From assembly GCF_000306765.2 (NCBI RefSeq), contig NC_017941.2:434001-498000 (forward strand): DNA of 64,000 bases, given 5' to 3'. The stretch is from Haloferax mediterranei ATCC 33500 (GTDB lineage: Archaea; Halobacteriota; Halobacteria; Halobacteriales; Haloferacaceae). Of this stretch, positions 8,542 to 17,237 are shown piece by piece; the first letter of the stretch is position 1; each line of letters opens with the position of its first letter. A program made the translations under genes and the position numbers. Under the pieces are notes generated by a model that was given only the letters and a program-made list of their open reading frames with translations, had not been told where the DNA came from and did not search any database.

Positions 8542-10479
8542 GTGCCTCCTGAGACAGATGACGACCCGTTCGAAGATCAGAAGGAACGGGTCGACAACCC
8601 GATGCGGCGGTTGTTCTCCGAGTACGGTCGTGAGAACATACTCCAGTTCCTCGTCGGTGTCCTCGCGAGTATCGCTGCACGAGTACTAGACCTGCTTCCA
8701 CCGGTCATTCTAGGCCTCGCTATCGACGCGATTATTCGCCAGGAGAAGTCCTTCGCGGCTGGATTCCCCGTACTCCCCGAGGCGTGGATTGCGCCGTTCG
8801 TGCCCGCGACGCGAAGCGGCCAGTTCTTCCTCGCCGTCGGCATTATCGTGTTCAGTTTCACCGCCGGTGCCGTCTTCCACTGGCTTCGAAACTGGGGCTG
8901 GAACTCCTACGCCCAGCGTATCCAACACGCCGTCCGGACCGACACCTACGACCGGATGCAACTGCTCAATATGGACTTCTTCGCCGACAAACAGACCGGC
9001 GAGATGATGTCCATTCTCTCGAACGACGTGAACCGCCTCGAACGGTTCCTCAACGACGGGATGAACGCCTTCTTCCGGCTTTCCGTCATGGTCCTCGCCA
9101 TCGCGGTCGTCCTGCTTTCGTACAACTGGCAGTTGGCGCTGGTCGCGCTGCTTCCGGTTCCGCTTATCGCCCTGTTCACGTGGAAGTTCGTGAATATCAT
9201 CCAGCCGAAGTACGCCGATGTGCGCTCCTCTGTCGGCAAACTCAACTCCCGACTGGAGAACAACCTCGGCGGTATTCAGGTCATCAAGACGTTCAACGCC
9301 GAGTCTCACGAATCCGACCGCGTCGACGACGTTTCGATGGACTACTTCGACGCCAACTGGGGGGCCATCAACACCCGTATCAAGTTCTTCCCCGCACTCC
9401 GTATCCTCGCGGGTATTGGTTTCTCGCTCACGTTCATTGTGGGCGGCCTGTGGGTCATCAACGGTGCAGGCCCTGGTCCGTTCACCGGCGACCTCGAAGT
9501 CGGTGAGTTCGTCACCTTCATCCTGCTTACCCAGCAGTTCGTCTGGCCGCTCGCCCAGTTCGGCCAAATTATCAATATGTACCAGCGCGCCCACGCTTCC
9601 AGCGCACGAATCTTCGGGTTGATGGACGAACCCGCTCGCCTCGCCGAACAGCCAGATGCTCCCGACCTCGTCGTCTCCGAGGGCCGCGTCGAGTACGACA
9701 ACGTCACCTTCGGCTACGACGACGGCGAGACCATCGTCGAAGACATCTCCTTCGAGGTTGGCGGCGGTGAGACCCTCGCGCTCGTCGGCCCGACCGGCGC
9801 CGGGAAATCGACGATTCTCAAACTTCTGATGCGGATGTACGACACCGACGAGGGAAGCGTCAGCATCGACGGACAGGACGTGCGCGACGTGACGCTCTCC
9901 AGTCTCCGCGAGTCCATCGCCTACGTCAGCCAGGAGACGTTCCTGTTCTACGGAACCGTGCGGGACAACATTACTTACGGTACCTTCGACGCCGACGACG
10001 AAGACGTGATTGCGGCCGCGAAAGCCGCCGAGGCCCACGACTTCATCTCGAACCTCCCGGAGGGGTACGACACCAAGGTCGGCGAGCGCGGCGTGAAACT
10101 CTCCGGTGGCCAGCGCCAGCGCGTCTCTATCGCGCGAGCCATCCTCAAAGACCCCGATATCCTCGTCCTCGACGAAGCGACCTCGGACGTGGACACCGAG
10201 ACCGAGATGCTCATCCAGCGCTCCCTCGACGAACTCACCGCCGACCGAACGACGTTCAGTATCGCCCACCGACTCTCGACCATCAAGGACGCCGAGCAAA
10301 TCGTCGTCCTCGAAGACGGGCGCATCGTCGAGCGCGGCACGCACGACGACCTCTTGGCCGACGACGGTCTCTACGCCCACCTCTGGGGCGTCCAAGCCGG
10401 AGAAATCGACCAACTCCCGGACGAGTTCGTCGAGCGCGCCGCCCGCCGACAGGCCGAAGTCGACGCCAGCAACGACTGA
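8542..10479 (+). CDS. ABC exporter, fused membrane and ATPase domains
   Basis: 645 aa half-transporter from a GTG start. An N-terminal ABC type-1 transmembrane domain with about six helices covers roughly residues 40-340. The C-terminal ATPase carries Walker A (GPTGAGKST, near 416), the signature LSGGQRQR (near 520), Walker B DILVLDEATSDVD and an H-loop in SIAHRLSTI. The MsbA/multidrug-exporter-like layout implies a homodimer exporting a lipid, drug or peptide; the substrate cannot be read from the sequence. The gene stands alone, with about 100 bp on each side. Confidence 0.93.
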   Translation: MPPETDDDPFEDQKERVDNPMRRLFSEYGRENILQFLVGVLASIAARVLDLLPPVILGLAIDAIIRQEKSFAAGFPVLPEAWIAPFVPATRSGQFFLAVGIIVFSFTAGAVFHWLRNWGWNSYAQRIQHAVRTDTYDRMQLLNMDFFADKQTGEMMSILSNDVNRLERFLNDGMNAFFRLSVMVLAIAVVLLSYNWQLALVALLPVPLIALFTWKFVNIIQPKYADVRSSVGKLNSRLENNLGGIQVIKTFNAESHESDRVDDVSMDYFDANWGAINTRIKFFPALRILAGIGFSLTFIVGGLWVINGAGPGPFTGDLEVGEFVTFILLTQQFVWPLAQFGQIINMYQRAHASSARIFGLMDEPARLAEQPDAPDLVVSEGRVEYDNVTFGYDDGETIVEDISFEVGGGETLALVGPTGAGKSTILKLLMRMYDTDEGSVSIDGQDVRDVTLSSLRESIAYVSQETFLFYGTVRDNITYGTFDADDEDVIAAAKAAEAHDFISNLPEGYDTKVGERGVKLSGGQRQRVSIARAILKDPDILVLDEATSDVDTETEMLIQRSLDELTADRTTFSIAHRLSTIKDAEQIVVLEDGRIVERGTHDDLLADDGLYAHLWGVQAGEIDQLPDEFVERAARRQAEVDASND

Positions 10480-10580
10480 CGACGGTCAACTGGTGACTGA
10501 CGACGGCTAACCGACGACCCTGACGCGAAGGCCGCCCGAAGACCGCCCACCACTAAGGCGACTCCCGTCTTTCTCCCGCC

Positions 10581-11303
10581 ATGCGACTTTCCGAGGCCAC
10601 CTGGACCGAGGTCGCCGACCTCGACACCGACCTCGCACTCTTACCGGTCGGGAGCACCGAACAACACGGCCCGCACGCGCCGCTCGGAACGGACTTCCTC
10701 AACGCCGAATCCGTCGCCGAAGCGGGCGCGGCGGCGTTCGACGGCGACGTGCTCGTCGGCCCGACGATTCCGGTCGGTGTCGCCGAAGAACACCGCGCCT
10801 TCGACGGGACGCTGTGGGTCTCACCTAATACCTTCCGCGCGTACGTCCGCGAGACCATCGAATCGCTCGCCCACCACGGATTCGACCGTGTCGTCGTCGT
10901 CAACGGCCACGGCGGCAACATCGAAGCCCTTGCAGAACTGTGTCGACGCGTCTCCCGCGCGGGCGATGCCTACACCGTCTCATTCACGTGGTTCAACGCC
11001 GTCGGCGAGCACTCGTCGGACATGGGCCACGGCGGCCCTCTCGAAACCGCACTGCTCCGACACACGCACCCCGAACTGGTTCGAGAAGACCGAATCGAGG
11101 AGGCGCAGAAAGGCGGCTCAGACCGCTGGGGAGAGTGGGTTTCCGGCGTCAACCTCGCTCACGACTCGGCTGAATTCACAGACAACGGCGTCGTCGGCGA
11201 CCCCGCCGACGGTGATGCGGACCGCGGAGAAGAATTAGAATCGCTCGTGGCCGACGCGCTCGCGTCGCTGCTTGCCGCAGTCGAGAAACGAAATCTCAAC
11301 TAA
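10581..11303 (+). CDS. Creatininase-family amidohydrolase (possible ArfB-like deformylase)
   Basis: 240 aa. Creatininase-fold metal motifs are visible: LLPVGSTEQHGPHAPLGTD (metal-binding Glu/His/Asp), VVVVNGHGGNIEAL and MGHGGPLETALLRHTHPELV. Besides creatininases, the family contains the archaeal formamide hydrolase ArfB. That enzyme removes formate from a ring-opened GTP product in riboflavin and F420 biosynthesis, which is a plausible role in a haloarchaeon. The sequence alone does not separate the two functions. It follows the ABC exporter in the same direction with a 101-bp gap. Confidence 0.85.
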   Translation: MRLSEATWTEVADLDTDLALLPVGSTEQHGPHAPLGTDFLNAESVAEAGAAAFDGDVLVGPTIPVGVAEEHRAFDGTLWVSPNTFRAYVRETIESLAHHGFDRVVVVNGHGGNIEALAELCRRVSRAGDAYTVSFTWFNAVGEHSSDMGHGGPLETALLRHTHPELVREDRIEEAQKGGSDRWGEWVSGVNLAHDSAEFTDNGVVGDPADGDADRGEELESLVADALASLLAAVEKRNLN

Positions 11304-11313
11304 GGGCGGGTGG

Positions 11314-11763
11314 CTACTCTTCCTCTTCTTCCTCTTCTTCCTCCGCTTCCTCGTCGTCCTCACTTTCGGCGGCTTCCGCGGCCTCGGTGAGTGCGCCGCG
11401 CAGTTGCGGCATCGTGTTGGTGAGTTCGCCGACGAGTTCGTGGGCGTCTTCGACCATCTCGATGAGTTCTTCGAGTTCTTCGATGGCGTCTTCGAGGTCG
11501 TCGGGGTCGTCGAACGCTTCGGCGCGTTGGCCGATGACGAACCACTTCTTGGCCTGTCGGACGTGTTCGGCCGCGCCTTCGATGTCCAGCGAGGAGCGGA
11601 GTCCGTTGAGGACGCCGAGAACGTTGTTCGCGTCTGCGTCCCACACGTCGTCCGCGTCGGGCAGCGCCGACCGGGCCTCGTTGAGGTGTTCCTCAACGTC
11701 GGCGCGCATCTCTTCTGCTGCCTCTCCGAACAGGTCGTCGTCGCCGAGCGTGCTTTGACTCAT
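11314..11763 (-). CDS. DUF5790-type haloarchaeal protein with acidic tail
   Basis: 149 aa from the ATG at 11763; a longer frame upstream lacks coding character. It is mainly helical (EEMRADVEEHLNEARSALP; HVRQAKKWFVIGQRAEAF; EDAIEELEELIEMVEDAHELV). The tail, from about residue 128, is almost all Glu and Asp, encoded by GAAGAG repeats near 11317-11360. I associate this with the haloarchaeal DUF5790 family of unknown function. It converges on the creatininase gene with only 10 bp between stops. Confidence 0.7.
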   Translation of the reverse strand: MSQSTLGDDDLFGEAAEEMRADVEEHLNEARSALPDADDVWDADANNVLGVLNGLRSSLDIEGAAEHVRQAKKWFVIGQRAEAFDDPDDLEDAIEELEELIEMVEDAHELVGELTNTMPQLRGALTEAAEAAESEDDEEAEEEEEEEEE

Positions 11764-11851
11764 GACAGCACATTCGGCACGTGGGGGTTTAAAAACGACC
11801 CCGAAAGTGAAAGTGAAATCGGGTGACTCGGTTGCGGTCGCGGCCGATTTC

Positions 11852-12319
11852 TCAGTCCACGTCGCCGAGGTAGCACGCACCGCGAGCGTCGTTTGTGCCC
11901 TCGCGAACGCCGTCCCGAAGGAGGTCACCGAGCGGGCCGGGGAAGAACCGAACGTCGCCGAGCGAATCGAGCGGGAGCCACGTCACGCCGACTTGGACCG
12001 AGTCTCGCTCCGTCGGGTCGTCCGGTTCGTCGGTCATCTGTTCGCACCAGAAGAAGTGCTCGACCTGGTGACCATCGTCGCTTCTGTCCTCGTAGTGCGT
12101 CGAGGGGACGAAGTCCCTGACGAACGCGAGTGACCCGACGGCGACCTCGTAGCCGGTCTCCTCGTAGACCTCGCGGCGGACTGTCTCCGCGAGCGATTCG
12201 CCGCGTTTCTGCCCGCCGCCAGGCGCGGCGTACCAGTCCTCGCCGTCGGTTCGGTACCGAATCACGAGGAGTTCGCCGTCGCGGACGAGAAGCCCGCGAG
12301 CGGCGATTCGCGGACTCAT
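11852..12319 (-). CDS. NUDIX hydrolase
   Basis: 155 aa. The Nudix box is intact: G35-x5-E41-x7-R49-E50-V-Y-E53-E54-T-G56-Y57. Upstream of it is the usual strand RGLLVRDGELLVIRY and the GGG(Q) loop. Such enzymes hydrolyse nucleoside diphosphate derivatives with divalent cations; the exact substrate is not determinable. Its ATG overlaps the stop of the upstream mptD-like gene by one base (TAATG), so it is translationally coupled to a pterin-pathway gene. A role in hydrolysing dihydroneopterin triphosphate is an attractive but unproven idea. Confidence 0.9.
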   Translation of the reverse strand: MSPRIAARGLLVRDGELLVIRYRTDGEDWYAAPGGGQKRGESLAETVRREVYEETGYEVAVGSLAFVRDFVPSTHYEDRSDDGHQVEHFFWCEQMTDEPDDPTERDSVQVGVTWLPLDSLGDVRFFPGPLGDLLRDGVREGTNDARGACYLGDVD

Positions 12320-12660
12320 TATTCGACCGACACGAGTTTCATCAGCGGATAGCCGTCTTCCATCTCCATTCTCGTCTTGACGGTCACGCCTTCGTACCCG
12401 ATACGCATCTCGACTTCCATGAACCGACCCGTAAGCTCGGTGTAATCGGCCGTCGAATCGGCGAGTTCGGCTTCGAGCGCGTCGCCGAGGATGTCGACCG
12501 AAACCGACTCGCAGTAGGGTTGGTTCTCGATAGATTCCTCCATTGCTCGTTCGAGACTCCGGGCGCTTTCAGGCGAAACCGGCGTCCCGGCGAACTGGTG
12601 ATAGAGCGTCCCGAACTTGATGCCCGCCTCGAAGCAGGCCGTTTGCGGGTCTGTAACCAT
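12319..12660 (-). CDS. mptD: Archaeal dihydroneopterin aldolase (MptD-like)
   Basis: 113 aa, matching the short archaeal DHNA family (formerly DUF381) in length and features: ACFEAGIKFGTLYHQFAGTPVS at the N-terminus, SLERAMEESIENQPY in the middle, and YTELTGRFMEVEMRIGYEGV at the end. The enzyme converts 7,8-dihydroneopterin to 6-hydroxymethyl-dihydropterin and glycolaldehyde in pterin/folate-type cofactor synthesis. It is first in a two-gene unit with the NUDIX gene (1-nt overlap). The assignment rests on recognition of the family, not on a search. Confidence 0.8.
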   Translation of the reverse strand: MVTDPQTACFEAGIKFGTLYHQFAGTPVSPESARSLERAMEESIENQPYCESVSVDILGDALEAELADSTADYTELTGRFMEVEMRIGYEGVTVKTRMEMEDGYPLMKLVSVE

Positions 12661-12762
12661 AGCGAGAGATGTGTCGCTCGGGGTTAAAGTTCGCCGGTCG
12701 TGAGGCTTCCAACGGGCACGAACCGGACCTTACTTAATCTCCCTTATCGGACCTAGAATCGA

Positions 12763-13551
12763 ATGGACCAGCCGGTTTTGCTGACGGGGGCTGGCGGGCG
12801 CGTCGGCCAGGCGATATTAGGGCACATCGGCGAAGCCTACGACTGGCGGCTGCTGGACCGCGAGCCACTGTCTGACGAAAAGATTCCTGCGTCAGTTGAC
12901 TCTACGGACGTGTACGTTGCAGATGTCACCGACGAAACTGCCGTGCGAAACGCGATGGACGGCGTACACGCGGTCATCCACCTTGCTGGTGACCCGCGTC
13001 CCGAGGCACCGTGGGATAGCGTTCTCCGAAACAACATCGACGGCACACAGAAGATGTTCGACGCGGCTGTCGACGCGGGCGTCGAGAAGTTCGTGTTCGC
13101 CTCTTCTAACCACGCCGTCGGCGCGTACGAAACCGACGAACGTACTCCGGAGATGTACCGTACTAACCACGAGTTCCGACTCGACGGGACCGAACTCCCG
13201 CGTCCGAGCAACCTCTACGGTGTGAGTAAGGCCACCGGCGAGACGCTCGGCCGATACTACCACGACCACCACGACCTCTCGGTCGTGAACGTCCGAATCG
13301 GAAACCTGACCCAACACCACCCGCCGAAAGAGTACGAACGCGGGCAGGCGATGTGGCTCTCGTACCGCGATTGTGGGCACCTCTTCGAGTGCTGCATCGA
13401 GGCCGACTACGACTACGAAATCGTCTACGGCATCTCCGACAACGACCGTAAATACTACTCCATCGACCGCGCCCGTGAAGTCCTCGGCTACGACCCCACC
13501 GACAACTCCGCCGAGTTCACCTTCGAGGGCGAACCGCTGGACGAAGCCTGA
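12763..13551 (+). CDS. azf: NAD-dependent extended SDR, probably glucose-6-phosphate dehydrogenase Azf
   Basis: 262 aa. The Rossmann glycine motif GAGGRVG (residues 9-15) and the SDR catalytic pair Y152xxxK156 (YGVSK) are present. Length, the short extended-SDR architecture and FVFASSNHAVGAY near the catalytic Ser fit haloarchaeal Azf, which oxidises glucose-6-phosphate with NAD+ in an unusual oxidative pentose phosphate route. Family membership is clear; the Azf identity comes from recalled similarity to the Haloferax enzyme. It is monocistronic. Confidence 0.85.
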   Translation: MDQPVLLTGAGGRVGQAILGHIGEAYDWRLLDREPLSDEKIPASVDSTDVYVADVTDETAVRNAMDGVHAVIHLAGDPRPEAPWDSVLRNNIDGTQKMFDAAVDAGVEKFVFASSNHAVGAYETDERTPEMYRTNHEFRLDGTELPRPSNLYGVSKATGETLGRYYHDHHDLSVVNVRIGNLTQHHPPKEYERGQAMWLSYRDCGHLFECCIEADYDYEIVYGISDNDRKYYSIDRAREVLGYDPTDNSAEFTFEGEPLDEA

Positions 13552-13564
13552 TTCGGGCGTCAGG

Positions 13565-14221
13565 CTAGTCGAAGAGACCGGCCACGTCGTCTTTGCGTCG
13601 GCGTTTCCGTCTGACGTGTTCTTTCATCCGCTGAAAGACGAGTCCACGCTGTGTCTCGTTCTGTACGAAGTCGAACACCATCGCGGTGAACTGCGTCTGT
13701 GTCCCGTCTTCGACCTCCTTGCGGGCGTACTCGACTGCATCGGACACGACGGTCTCGTCGTACTCATCTAACTCTTCTGCGAGCGTTTCGGCGGCGACGA
13801 CGACGGCCTCGAAATCGAGGTCATCGTAGGTGACGACTCGACCGTCGAACCGAAGTTCGGGTGGGTCCTCACGAATTGCGTCCCTGTCGCCGTCAGCACC
13901 TCCGTTGCTCTCAGCATCTGCACCCGAGTCGGCTTCGAGACGGGCGAGATACGACCGAACACCCCCGAGGCTCACGCTGCGGTAGTCGTCGTCGAGACCG
14001 TCGAGATACCGCTGTGCGCTCCGTGCGAGTCCCACCGCTCCGGAGTCGTTTCCGTCGTGGACGTGGTGGACCGCCGCGGTGAACTGGATGAGTCCGTGGA
14101 GAAACCGCTCGTCGTCGCTTCCGTTTTCGAGGGTCAACCACGTTGACTCCCACGCACCGTGTGCTGCTCGATACGCGCCCGCGTTGTAGATAGCGATGCC
14201 GGCGCGAAGCGAATCGTCCAT
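13565..14221 (-). CDS. DUF309 domain protein
   Basis: 218 aa. The N-terminal DUF309 region carries the family's helical signature: YNAGAYRAAHGAWESTW followed by ERFLHGLIQFTAAVHHVHDGN. A Gly/Asp-rich linker (near residues 98-115) leads to a second helical section ending in a very basic stretch (VRRKRRRKDD). The conserved HGLIQ/AH..WE residues may bind metal; no reaction is established. It converges on azf with a 13-bp gap. Confidence 0.85.
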   Translation of the reverse strand: MDDSLRAGIAIYNAGAYRAAHGAWESTWLTLENGSDDERFLHGLIQFTAAVHHVHDGNDSGAVGLARSAQRYLDGLDDDYRSVSLGGVRSYLARLEADSGADAESNGGADGDRDAIREDPPELRFDGRVVTYDDLDFEAVVVAAETLAEELDEYDETVVSDAVEYARKEVEDGTQTQFTAMVFDFVQNETQRGLVFQRMKEHVRRKRRRKDDVAGLFD

Positions 14222-14365
14222 GTTCGTGGTTTATCGTCGACGAGTAAAGATTCCGCGCACGACGGTTCTCCCCTGCGTAGAGCGGACATACTTATCCGTG
14301 TTCAGAACATATGTGGTATGATAGCACATGAACGACCTCGAATTCCTCGACCGAGGTGTCGAACA

Positions 14366-14587
14366 ATGACCCAATCCCCAGTCTGTATTCGGTGCGGTGA
14401 ACAGTATCTGTTCTCCGGGACGTACAAAGGCAACTACTGCCAGGACTGCCATGGTGATTGGTCTGCGGGACCACGGACCGAGGACGCTCCTCGTGTCCAC
14501 TCTCAGAGCACCCGTACGTCGCCTGCCCGTCGACGTGATGCTGACGAGGGGACCGAAGAACCCGAACCGCCATACGACGAGGAGTGA
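14366..14587 (+). CDS. Small two-CxxC zinc-ribbon-like protein
   Basis: 73 aa from the ATG at 14366; the longer upstream frame runs across the divergent promoter and is rejected. Two CxxC pairs (CIRCG and CQDC, 20 residues apart) form a likely zinc knuckle, followed by a charged, disordered tail ending PPYDEE. Haloferax genomes encode many such one-domain zinc micro-proteins, several with effects on motility or biofilm, but no role can be assigned here. It is divergent from the DUF309 gene. Confidence 0.7.
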   Translation: MTQSPVCIRCGEQYLFSGTYKGNYCQDCHGDWSAGPRTEDAPRVHSQSTRTSPARRRDADEGTEEPEPPYDEE

Positions 14588-14681
14588 GTTCCCTACTTTT
14601 GTGCGTGTGACTGTCCGGTAGTGGGTGCTCCGTCTTTTGCGCGAGAATCGGCGTTAGGATTGCACTAACTGGGGTCGTGAA

Positions 14682-15881
14682 TCACTTCGGTTCGAGGCAG
14701 AGCAGCCCCGCCTGATTCTTTTCGTGCGCCTCACAGGCGACGAACAGCGCACCGTCAGCGACAGCGAGTCCCTGGATACCGCTGTTCTCGACGGGATACG
14801 ACCACCGCTTCGCATCGAAGGTAAACCGCCCTCCGCCAGTCCCTCCCGAAAGATCGAACGCATGGACCTTGTCGTCCCCCGGTACGTAGAGTGTGTCTCC
14901 CGCGGCGACGGGCCCGACGTTCCCGAAGTTTCCGCCGACGCGCCAGTGGAGGTTTTTGTCGTACACGCGAAGTGAGGAAAGTGACTCCCACCCGGTGCTG
15001 TAGATCCACGACCCGGCATGCACCGGCGGTGAGCGGGCGTGTTCCCTTTCTGCGGTCCAGTCAGTGGTCCCGGCATGAGTTCCATCCCGGAGGTTTCTAA
15101 GCGGACCGTCAAACGTGCCGACGACGATGCCGTTGTCCGTCGGGACTATCGACTCAACTCGACTGCCTACCTTTCGACGCCAGAGCTCTTGCGGTGTGTC
15201 AGTTCCGCCTTGCGAGTAGTACGCGTAGAGTTCCCCGCCGCTGGTGCCGATAAGCAGCGTGTGAAAGCGGTACGCCATTGTTCTGATCGAACCAAAGAGA
15301 TCTATTTGCCATCGCTCCTCGCCGTTCGCGGGGTCGAGCGCATGGGTGACTCCCCTCTCATCGCCGATGAGGACGAGCGGATTCTCTACGAGCCTACCAG
15401 CCAACAGATGTGGTCTACAGCGGCCAATATCCTCGGTGAGCGACCACTGTTCTTCCCCCGTCTTCGCGTCGATGGCGTAGAGACCGTCAGTAGGTATTGT
15501 GACGTAGACGGTGCCATCGTGGACGATGGGCGCTCTTGCCCACGGCAGTTCTGTTGGCGCGAATCGCCACAGTTCGTCTCCCGACGCTCCGTCGAGGGCG
15601 ACCAGTCCTTCGGGAGCGGGGGCGAAGACTGTGCCGTCGACGACGGCGGGGGTTCGGACATCGGAGTCGGGCATGCCGGACCATCGTTCTTTTACACCCG
15701 TCCGCGGCGCTTCGGCATCGCGTGCGAACGCCGTGTTTTCGGGGTCGTGTCGGGGCATCGGCCAGTCGGTCGTCGCATCGGACCCGGGCGAGAACCGCGA
15801 TTCGCCGAAATCGAGGCAGCCAGCGGTTCCGGTGAGTGCCACCCCGCCGAGGCCGCAGAGAAGTTCGCGTCTGGAGGGCAT
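14682..15881 (-). CDS. PQQ-like beta-propeller lipoprotein
   Basis: 399 aa. The signal MPSRRELLCGLGGVALTGTAGC combines a Tat-like RR with a lipobox (TAGC), so it is likely anchored outside the membrane. The mature protein has repeated PQQ/BamB-type blades, for example VDGTVFAPAPEGLVALDGASGDELWRF and VHDGTVYVTIPTDGLYAIDAKTGEEQW. No dehydrogenase residues are evident; these proteins are usually structural or binding propellers. It converges with the small zinc protein gene. Confidence 0.87.
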   Translation of the reverse strand: MPSRRELLCGLGGVALTGTAGCLDFGESRFSPGSDATTDWPMPRHDPENTAFARDAEAPRTGVKERWSGMPDSDVRTPAVVDGTVFAPAPEGLVALDGASGDELWRFAPTELPWARAPIVHDGTVYVTIPTDGLYAIDAKTGEEQWSLTEDIGRCRPHLLAGRLVENPLVLIGDERGVTHALDPANGEERWQIDLFGSIRTMAYRFHTLLIGTSGGELYAYYSQGGTDTPQELWRRKVGSRVESIVPTDNGIVVGTFDGPLRNLRDGTHAGTTDWTAEREHARSPPVHAGSWIYSTGWESLSSLRVYDKNLHWRVGGNFGNVGPVAAGDTLYVPGDDKVHAFDLSGGTGGGRFTFDAKRWSYPVENSGIQGLAVADGALFVACEAHEKNQAGLLCLEPK

Positions 15882-16040
15882 CGTTCGAGACTACACATCC
15901 GATGTCATGATTGTTTTGAAATCAAACACTTCAGCGGCTCTGTGTCTCGCCGGGTGGTGAATGTAAACGCCGATGTAGGGGTTTTCCACGACCCGTCGAG
16001 AGCTACAGCGGACTTCAGAAAGCAGATTTTAGAGAAGTAA
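15882..16040. other. Intergenic region upstream of the propeller gene
   Basis: About 160 bp, AT-richer near 15905-15935, which probably contains the promoter for the leftward propeller lipoprotein. Nothing else is recognisable before the tRNA-derived repeats begin at 16041. Confidence 0.4.
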
Positions 16041-16223
16041 CGTCCCGACGGAGATTTGAACACCGTGAGACGCTTCGCGCCTCACGAGCCCCCGCTCGTG
16101 GTACTCGCGGGGACCCGGTCACTCACCGCGTTCGCTCCCTGTTTAAATCTCTTCAGTGCTGTTTAGTACCGAACAGACCGAGAGACGCAGAGGTCTCTCG
16201 GAGGTGTTGTTTCGGAAGGAAAA
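16041..16223 (-). repeat. Palindromic duplication of the tRNA-Arg 3' end
   Basis: Bases 16041-16061 match the tRNA-Arg 3' end (16224-16244) with one mismatch. An inverted T-arm remnant lies at 16141-16151, about 80 bp away. Strong hairpins such as CACGAGC..GCTCGTG fill the centre. The arrangement is the same as at tRNA-Phe and tRNA-Val. Confidence 0.7.
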
Positions 16224-16296
16224 CGTCCTGACGGAGATTTGAACTCCGGTCCCTGGCTCCGCAAGCCAGGAGGATAGTCCACTACCCTATCAGGAC
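16224..16296 (-). tRNA. tRNA-Arg (anticodon GCG)
   Basis: The minus-strand gene runs from GTCCTGA to TCAGGAC plus discriminator G. The anticodon stem CTGGC/GCCAG closes the loop TTGCGGA, giving anticodon GCG (CGC arginine codons). The D-arm contains AGGGTAGTGGACTATCCT and the T-arm CGGAGTTCAAATCTCCG. There is no intron and no encoded CCA. Confidence 0.93.
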
Positions 16297-16507
16297 TGTC
16301 TTGCTGCATCCTTCGGTACTCGACGGTTACTTAAGACGGTTACGATGTGAACTGCCAGTGAACCGCGGGACCACGGCACGGGGCTGGTTCAAACGACGCA
16401 ATGAAACAGCCTATTTTCACCGGCTCACCGGTACCTACCGGCCAACACGGCACCGAGTGAGCCAACGGTGCGCAAGCTCTTTTTTGTGAGATATCGTACT
16501 ATTAATC

Positions 16508-17002
16508 GTGAAACGACGTACCCTCCTCGTCGGAACCGCCGGGTTGTGTGCCGCGCTCGCAGGGTGTACGGGCGACGGCAACGGGGGCGAGTCGCCGACA
16601 GAAACCGAGACGACTACCTCACCGACGGAGACGCCGAAGCATCCGCGACTCGTCGAGCGGTCGTTCTCCCCGCAGACGGCCGACGACTGCCCGGACGACG
16701 GAAAAGCACAGGTTACGTACACCAAAACGGGTGCCACGGTTTCGGGCTGCCTCTGGGGACGGAACGGGTGTGCGGTTGCTCGTCTCGCCCGCGCTGACTA
16801 CGATGTGGAGTCGGATGTCGCGACTGTCGTGGTCAAGACGGTCGTAGACGCCGAACCGGACGAGGTGTGTACGCAGGCGCTCGTCACGCGCGGCTACGAG
16901 CTTACACTCAGCTTCGAGGCCGGACTGCCGGGACGTGTCGTCGTCATCCACGACGACGTGAACGGACGGCGGGAAGTTGCCCGCCGTGACCGGAGTGACT
17001 GA
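16508..17002 (+). CDS. Putative secreted lipoprotein of unknown function
   Basis: 164 aa from a GTG. The N-terminus KRRTLLVGTAGLCAALAGCTGD holds an RR and lipobox (LAGC). A Thr/Glu/Pro-rich linker (residues ~28-46) typical of haloarchaeal lipoproteins follows. The small mature domain has four cysteines (CPDD, GCLWGRNGC, VCTQA) that could form disulfides. No known family is recognised. Confidence 0.72.
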   Translation: MKRRTLLVGTAGLCAALAGCTGDGNGGESPTETETTTSPTETPKHPRLVERSFSPQTADDCPDDGKAQVTYTKTGATVSGCLWGRNGCAVARLARADYDVESDVATVVVKTVVDAEPDEVCTQALVTRGYELTLSFEAGLPGRVVVIHDDVNGRREVARRDRSD

Positions 17003-17177
17003 GATGGACTACTGTCGGCACCGACAGCCCCGACACTCCTCGCCCCGCAGTCACCGAAGGTTCATATCAGAAACCGGAGCCACCACCGCCATGTCGCTCG
17101 ATTCACGCCATCTATCTCGGTCGTCAACCAGACGGAAAACAACGCTTAAGCGCGGGCCTTCCCTGTTCGTCCATAGT

Positions 17178-17237
17178 ATGAGTACGACGTGTGGTCTGCC
17201 GCGACGTGCGCGCTTTGTGCAGGGAGGTGACGCCTGA
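17178..17237 (+). CDS. Candidate 19-aa upstream ORF coupled to rpa2
   Basis: ATG at 17178, then 18 further codons, encoding MSTTCGLPRRARFVQGGDA. Its TGA at 17235-17237 overlaps the rpa2 ATG by one base (TGATG). The Shine-Dalgarno-like GGAGGTGA that would serve rpa2 lies inside it (about 17223-17230). An AT-rich core (CTTAAG, 17145-17150) lies about 30 bp upstream, consistent with a leaderless start at this ORF. The coding assignment is inferred from position and overlap only. Confidence 0.45.
   Translation: MSTTCGLPRRARFVQGGDA

Noticed and set aside
8710..10413. 567-codon frame antisense to the ABC exporter
   Set aside because: Shadow frame of the GC-rich sense gene; the sense strand has full ABC motifs.
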